From positions 248,001 to 312,000 of the forward strand of contig QKXI01000003.1 of NCBI GenBank assembly GCA_003367665.1: a stretch of DNA of 64,000 bases, in the 5' to 3' direction. Of the stretch, positions 60,892 through 64,000 are shown one piece after another; within the stretch, counting starts at the first letter, position 1; each line of letters starts with the position of its first letter. The notes beneath the pieces were generated by a model. That model did not search any database, was not told the origin of the DNA, and worked only from the letters and a program-made list of their open reading frames with translations. The translations under genes and the position numbers were made by a program. Origin of the DNA: Leifsonia sp. ku-ls. GTDB lineage: Bacteria; Actinomycetota; Actinomycetes; Actinomycetales; Microbacteriaceae.

Positions 60892-61737
60892 ATGGGTATG
60901 CAGATCAACACCAACATCGCGGCGAACAACGCCTACCGCAACCTGAACAACACGCAGAACGACCTCTCGAAGTCGCTCGAGAAGCTGTCCAGCGGCCTCC
61001 GCATCAACCGTGCGGCGGACGACGCGGCGGGTCTCGCCATCTCCGAGGGCCTGAAGGCGCAGGTCGGCGGTCTGACCGTCGCGGCCCGCAACGCTCAGGA
61101 CGGCATCAGCGTCGTGCAGACCGCTGAAGGTTCGCTGACCGAGGTCCACTCCATCCTGCAGCGCATGCGCGACCTCGCGGTCCAGGGCGGAAACGACTCC
61201 AACTCGGTCGACTCCCGCAAGGCCATCCAGAAGGAGGCGGACGAGCTCAGCAAGGAGCTCTACCGCATCACCAACGGGACGAACTTCAACGGGATCGACC
61301 TGCTGAAGGGCGGCAAGCTGACGTTCCAGGTCGGCGCGGGCGACACCGCGAACGACTCGATCGACGTCAACCTGGCCGACGTCGCGACCGCGGTGGGCAC
61401 GCTGGCCTCTGCCGACGGCGTGGCCGCCGGCACGGGCTTCGCGGTGACCGACAACGCCACCTCGAAGACGACGATCACCGCGCTCGACACGGCCATCACC
61501 GCTGTCTCGACCGCTCGCGCGGAGCTCGGCGCCTCGCAGAACCGCCTCGAGTCGGCCTCGCGCAGCCTCGCGGTCTCCAAGGAGAACCTGTCGGCCGCGT
61601 CCAGCCGCATCACCGACACCGACATGGCGGAGGAGATGGTGAAGTACACCCGCTCCAACATCCTGTCGCAGGCCGGCACGGCGATGCTGGCCCAGGCGAA
61701 CCAGGGCAACCAGGGCGTCCTGCAGCTGCTCCGCTGA
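60892..61737 (+). CDS. fliC: Flagellin
   Basis: 281 residues, so a short flagellin: conserved D0/D1 coiled coils (QINTNIAANNAYRNLNNTQNDLSKSLEKLSSGLRINRAADDAAGLAISEGLKAQVGGL and SRITDTDMAEEMVKYTRSNILSQAGTAMLAQANQGNQGVLQLLR) linked by a small variable part (about 145-200) instead of full D2/D3 domains. GGAG is 9 bases upstream. Driven by the sigma-28 promoter; FliW and FliS, encoded nearby, bind it. Confidence 0.97.
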   Translation: MGMQINTNIAANNAYRNLNNTQNDLSKSLEKLSSGLRINRAADDAAGLAISEGLKAQVGGLTVAARNAQDGISVVQTAEGSLTEVHSILQRMRDLAVQGGNDSNSVDSRKAIQKEADELSKELYRITNGTNFNGIDLLKGGKLTFQVGAGDTANDSIDVNLADVATAVGTLASADGVAAGTGFAVTDNATSKTTITALDTAITAVSTARAELGASQNRLESASRSLAVSKENLSAASSRITDTDMAEEMVKYTRSNILSQAGTAMLAQANQGNQGVLQLLR

Positions 61738-61743
61738 TAGGCC

Positions 61744-61785
61744 CGGCGGCCGGGGCGTCGACCCCAAAGCGCGCCCCGGCCGCCG
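61744..61785 (+). terminator. Large hairpin between fliC and fliD
   Basis: CGGCGGCCGGGGCG (61744-61757) pairs perfectly with CGCCCCGGCCGCCG (61772-61785) around a 14-base loop, 6 bases after the fliC stop. No T-run. It could attenuate read-through into fliD, or protect the 3' end of the fliC mRNA. Confidence 0.85.
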
Positions 61786-61822
61786 ACCACCGAACACCAC
61801 GTCGTAGGAGGGAGACCACCGC

Positions 61823-63208
61823 ATGGGCATGGCCATCGACGGGCTCATCAGCGGCCTGAAGACCACCGACCTGATCGACAGCCTCATGCAGGCCGAGGCG
61901 GTGCCGCAGACCCTCCTCAAGAACAAGGTCACCGACTCCACCAACTTCATCACGGCGATGCAGGCGCTCAACTCGAAGCTCGCCGCCCTCTCCGACTCCG
62001 CCGCGAAGCTGGCGCTGCCGACGGGCACCGACCTGCACACCGCCAGCAGCAGCTCCACCTCCGTCACCGCCACGGCCGGCCCTGGCGCGGTGGACGGCAC
62101 CATCGACTTCACCGTGGACCGCCTCGCCCAATCGCAGGTCATGGTCACCGGTCCCCTCACCCAGTGGCCCGACCAGCCGCCGACGCTGACGTTCGTCGCG
62201 GCCGACGGGACCATGACCCAGGTGACGGCAACCAGCTCGTCCCTCGCCGATGTCGCCGCCGCGATCAACAAGGCGGGGGTCGGAGTGAGCGCGACGCAGG
62301 TCGCCGCCGGCCTCGACCCCGCGACCGGCCAGCAGCTGTACCGGCTTCAGCTCAGCTCCACCAAGACCGGCGCCGCCGCCGCGTTCACGGCGTACCGTGG
62401 CACGCCGGCGGACGTGTCCGCCGGCACCGCGACGAACCTGCTCTCGGACGCCGGAGCGGCCCAGGTGCGCCAGGCGCAGGACGCCCAGCTCACCCTGTGG
62501 GCCGGCACCGGCGCCGCGCAGACCGTCACCAGCGCGACGAACACCTTCTCGGACGTGCTCCCGGGCGTCACCGTCACGGCGACCGCCGCGTCGACCACGC
62601 CGGTCACGCTGACGGTCGCGCGCGACGACAAGAGCATCTCGGACGCGGCCAAATCGCTGGTGACCTCGGTCAACGACATCCTGAGCTTCATCAGCGCGAA
62701 GCAGGCCGTTTCGACCTCCACCGACACCGCGGGTGGCACGGTCGTGACCGCGGGCGTGTTCACCGGCGAGTCCGTCACGCGCGACGTCAACCAGAAGATG
62801 GTGGACTCGATCATCGCGCCGATCAACGGCGTCTCCCCCTCCACCTACGGCATCAGCATCACCCGCGACGGCGCGGTCACCTTCGACCCCGACGCGTTCT
62901 CGAAGGCGATGGCCGCGGACCCCGAGACCGTCAAGGCGGCGGTGGCGACGATCGCGCAGCGGGTCGCCGACGCCGCGAAGGGCGCGAGCGACACCTACAC
63001 CGGCTCCGTCTCGCTGAAGATCCAGGGCGAGCAGGCCACGGTCAAGAGTCTCAACGACCAGATCACCGACTGGGACACCCGCCTCTCCGACCGCCGCTCC
63101 GCCCTGGAGAAGACCTACGCCAACCTCGAGGTCCAGCTGCAGCAGCTGCAGTCGCAGTCGTCGTGGCTGACCGGCCAGCTGTCCTCCCTCCCCTCTGCGA
63201 GCAAATGA
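61823..63208 (+). CDS. fliD: Flagellar filament cap protein (FliD)
   Basis: 461 residues. N-terminus AIDGLISGLKTTDLIDSLMQAEAVPQTLLKNKVTDSTNFITAMQALNSKLAALSD and C-terminus KTYANLEVQLQQLQSQSSWLTGQLSSL are family helices. AGGAGGGAGA precedes the ATG. The stop overlaps the fliS start. Confidence 0.95.
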   Translation: MGMAIDGLISGLKTTDLIDSLMQAEAVPQTLLKNKVTDSTNFITAMQALNSKLAALSDSAAKLALPTGTDLHTASSSSTSVTATAGPGAVDGTIDFTVDRLAQSQVMVTGPLTQWPDQPPTLTFVAADGTMTQVTATSSSLADVAAAINKAGVGVSATQVAAGLDPATGQQLYRLQLSSTKTGAAAAFTAYRGTPADVSAGTATNLLSDAGAAQVRQAQDAQLTLWAGTGAAQTVTSATNTFSDVLPGVTVTATAASTTPVTLTVARDDKSISDAAKSLVTSVNDILSFISAKQAVSTSTDTAGGTVVTAGVFTGESVTRDVNQKMVDSIIAPINGVSPSTYGISITRDGAVTFDPDAFSKAMAADPETVKAAVATIAQRVADAAKGASDTYTGSVSLKIQGEQATVKSLNDQITDWDTRLSDRRSALEKTYANLEVQLQQLQSQSSWLTGQLSSLPSASK

Positions 63209-63639
63209 TGAACGCCTTCACCTCGGCCGCCGCCAAGCTCTCGGCCTACAACCGCGACAGCGTCCTCTCGGCCAGCCCCGCCCGGCTTCTCACCATGCTG
63301 TACGACCGGCTGCTGCTGGACCTCGCCCGCGGCGAGACCGCGCTCGCCGCCGAGCAGTGGCCGACGGCATGGGAGAACCTGCGGCACGCCGACCAGATCG
63401 TGGCCGAGCTCGCCGGCACCCTCCGGGTGGACCTGTGGGACGGCGCAGAGGGGCTGCTGCAGCTGTACGGCTACCTGGCCGACCTGATCGTCGGCGGCAT
63501 GATCGAGCGGGATGTCTCGAAGGTGCGCGAGGCGATCGCGCTGGCGGAGCCGCTGCGTCAGACCTGGCACGAGGCGGCGGCCCTGCTGCCTTCCGCGACC
63601 GCAGCGACCGGGATGGCGCGTGACCTCGGCGTCGCCTGA
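63205..63639 (+). CDS. fliS: Flagellar export chaperone FliS
   Basis: 144 residues; helical FliS with NAFTSAAAKLSAYNRDSVLSASPARLLTMLYDRLLLDLARGETAL and WDGAEGLLQLYGYLADLIVGGMIERDVSKVREAIALAEPLRQTW. FliS holds flagellin monomers unassembled until export. ATG at 63205 overlaps the fliD stop. Confidence 0.94.
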   Translation: MMNAFTSAAAKLSAYNRDSVLSASPARLLTMLYDRLLLDLARGETALAAEQWPTAWENLRHADQIVAELAGTLRVDLWDGAEGLLQLYGYLADLIVGGMIERDVSKVREAIALAEPLRQTWHEAAALLPSATAATGMARDLGVA

Positions 63640-63931
63640 GCCGGTCCGCGGCGACCTCGCCGGCTGGACGGAGGCGCTCGACCGGATGGAGTCGGAGCTG
63701 CACGGCGCGCTGGCGCAGGCGGAGCCGGTCCCCTGGCGTCCGCCGATCGGTCTCGGGCCCATCCCGGACGAGCTGCAGGAGCGGGCGGCGCGCCTGATCG
63801 AGGCGCAGCTGCACACGATGCGCTACCTCGAGGACGTGCGGCAGACGACCGCGCGTCACCTGGCGGCGGTGCGGGCTGTACCCCGGTCGGAGGCCGGACC
63901 GCACCCCGTGTACTTCGATCTGATCGGCTGA
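63620..63931 (+). CDS. Small protein in the FliT position of the fliD-fliS operon
   Basis: 103 residues. It overlaps fliS by 20 bases and starts with GTG (63620). Helical, with ALDRMESELHGALAQAEPVPWRPPIGLGPIPDELQERAARLIEAQLHTMRYLEDVRQTTARHL. In many bacteria fliD-fliS is followed by fliT, a small helical chaperone for FliD; the position and length fit, but the sequence similarity was not recognisable. Function by position only. Confidence 0.6.
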   Translation: MTSASPEPVRGDLAGWTEALDRMESELHGALAQAEPVPWRPPIGLGPIPDELQERAARLIEAQLHTMRYLEDVRQTTARHLAAVRAVPRSEAGPHPVYFDLIG

Positions 63932-63944
63932 CTCCCCCACCGCG

Positions 63945-63962
63945 TTGTCCACCTGTGGATAA
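63945..63962. promoter_or_regulatory. Back-to-back DnaA-box-like pair at the window edge
   Basis: TTGTCCAC (63945-63952) and TGTGGATAA (63954-63962, exact consensus in reverse) face each other with one base between. It lies 14 bases after the last flagellar stop, in a gap that runs off the window. Confidence 0.5.
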
Positions 63963-64000
63963 CTCTGTGAAGAACGCGTGGAGTACTGGCATGATCGTGT

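Noticed and set aside
1-64000. tRNA, rRNA or tmRNA genes
   Set aside because: No cloverleaf-like or rRNA-like sequence was noticed on reading; a covariance search would be needed to exclude tRNAs fully.

Overview
The window is a contiguous stretch of a high-GC Gram-positive chromosome centred on the replication origin. Gene order gyrB-dciA-recF-gnd-dnaN-oriC-dnaA / rpmH-rnpA-yidD-yidC-jag-rsmG-parA-parB, frequent GTG starts, a parS cluster of the exact 14-mer GTTTCACGTGAAAC, a DUF6049-type secreted protein beside murJ, and flagellar genes all point to an actinobacterium. The overall look is that of Microbacteriaceae (Leifsonia-like); the genus is inference from gene content. No rRNA, tRNA, CRISPR array, insertion sequence or prophage was seen.

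Region by region: (1) 1-4335, replication genes on the minus strand. (2) 4336-6624, the origin: four exact DnaA boxes between dnaN and dnaA, then weaker boxes in the divergent dnaA/rpmH promoter region. (3) 6625-13715, RNA and protein maturation and segregation genes on the plus strand. They are interrupted by a 2.1-kb apparently non-coding stretch (9692-11799) that carries parS sites and a 20-bp tandem repeat. (4) 13716-14156, a 72-74-bp tandem repeat array that runs into the 3' end of ddl. (5) 14157-21868, a minus-strand group: DUF6049-like protein, murJ, trxB, trxA, aminotransferase, ddl. (6) 21964-27211, CCA-adding enzyme, rpsF-ssb-rpsR-rplI, then an array of DnaA-box-like 9-mers ahead of dnaB. 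(7) 27337-35652, accessory genes: a GNAT enzyme, a RibD-like reductase, two MFS exporters, SoxR with its palindromic operator, and several small membrane proteins. (8) 35671-42685, purB, hisC and a three-gene pyruvate/branched-chain 2-oxoacid dehydrogenase operon whose E1-beta has an odd acidic extension. (9) 42688-46762, zinc homeostasis: a Zur box, znuA-znuC-znuB, zur, then the cysteine-poor (zinc-independent type) rpmB-rpmG-rpsN. (10) 46781-56406, mixed genes: a GIY-YIG-like protein, HU, a CopD-CtaG fusion, a Pif1-like helicase with an FHA protein, a lower-GC orphan, small membrane proteins and a beta-lactamase-fold lipoprotein that has lost its catalytic residues. (11) 56410-63931, the hook-filament part of a flagellar cluster: flgN-flgK-flgL-fliW leftward; fliA-type sigma, fliC, fliD, fliS and a small FliT-position gene rightward. 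Two near-consensus sigma-28 promoters (TAAC-N15-GCCGATRG) drive the two arms.

The strongest points for follow-up are: the three-motif loss in the lipoprotein at 55135; the E1-beta extension; the DnaA-box-like array before dnaB; the repeat arrays near parS and at ddl; the SoxR operator lying over its own start codon; and the sigma-28 promoters with a twin inverted repeat between the flagellar arms. I did not find a convincing, wholly new multi-gene system.
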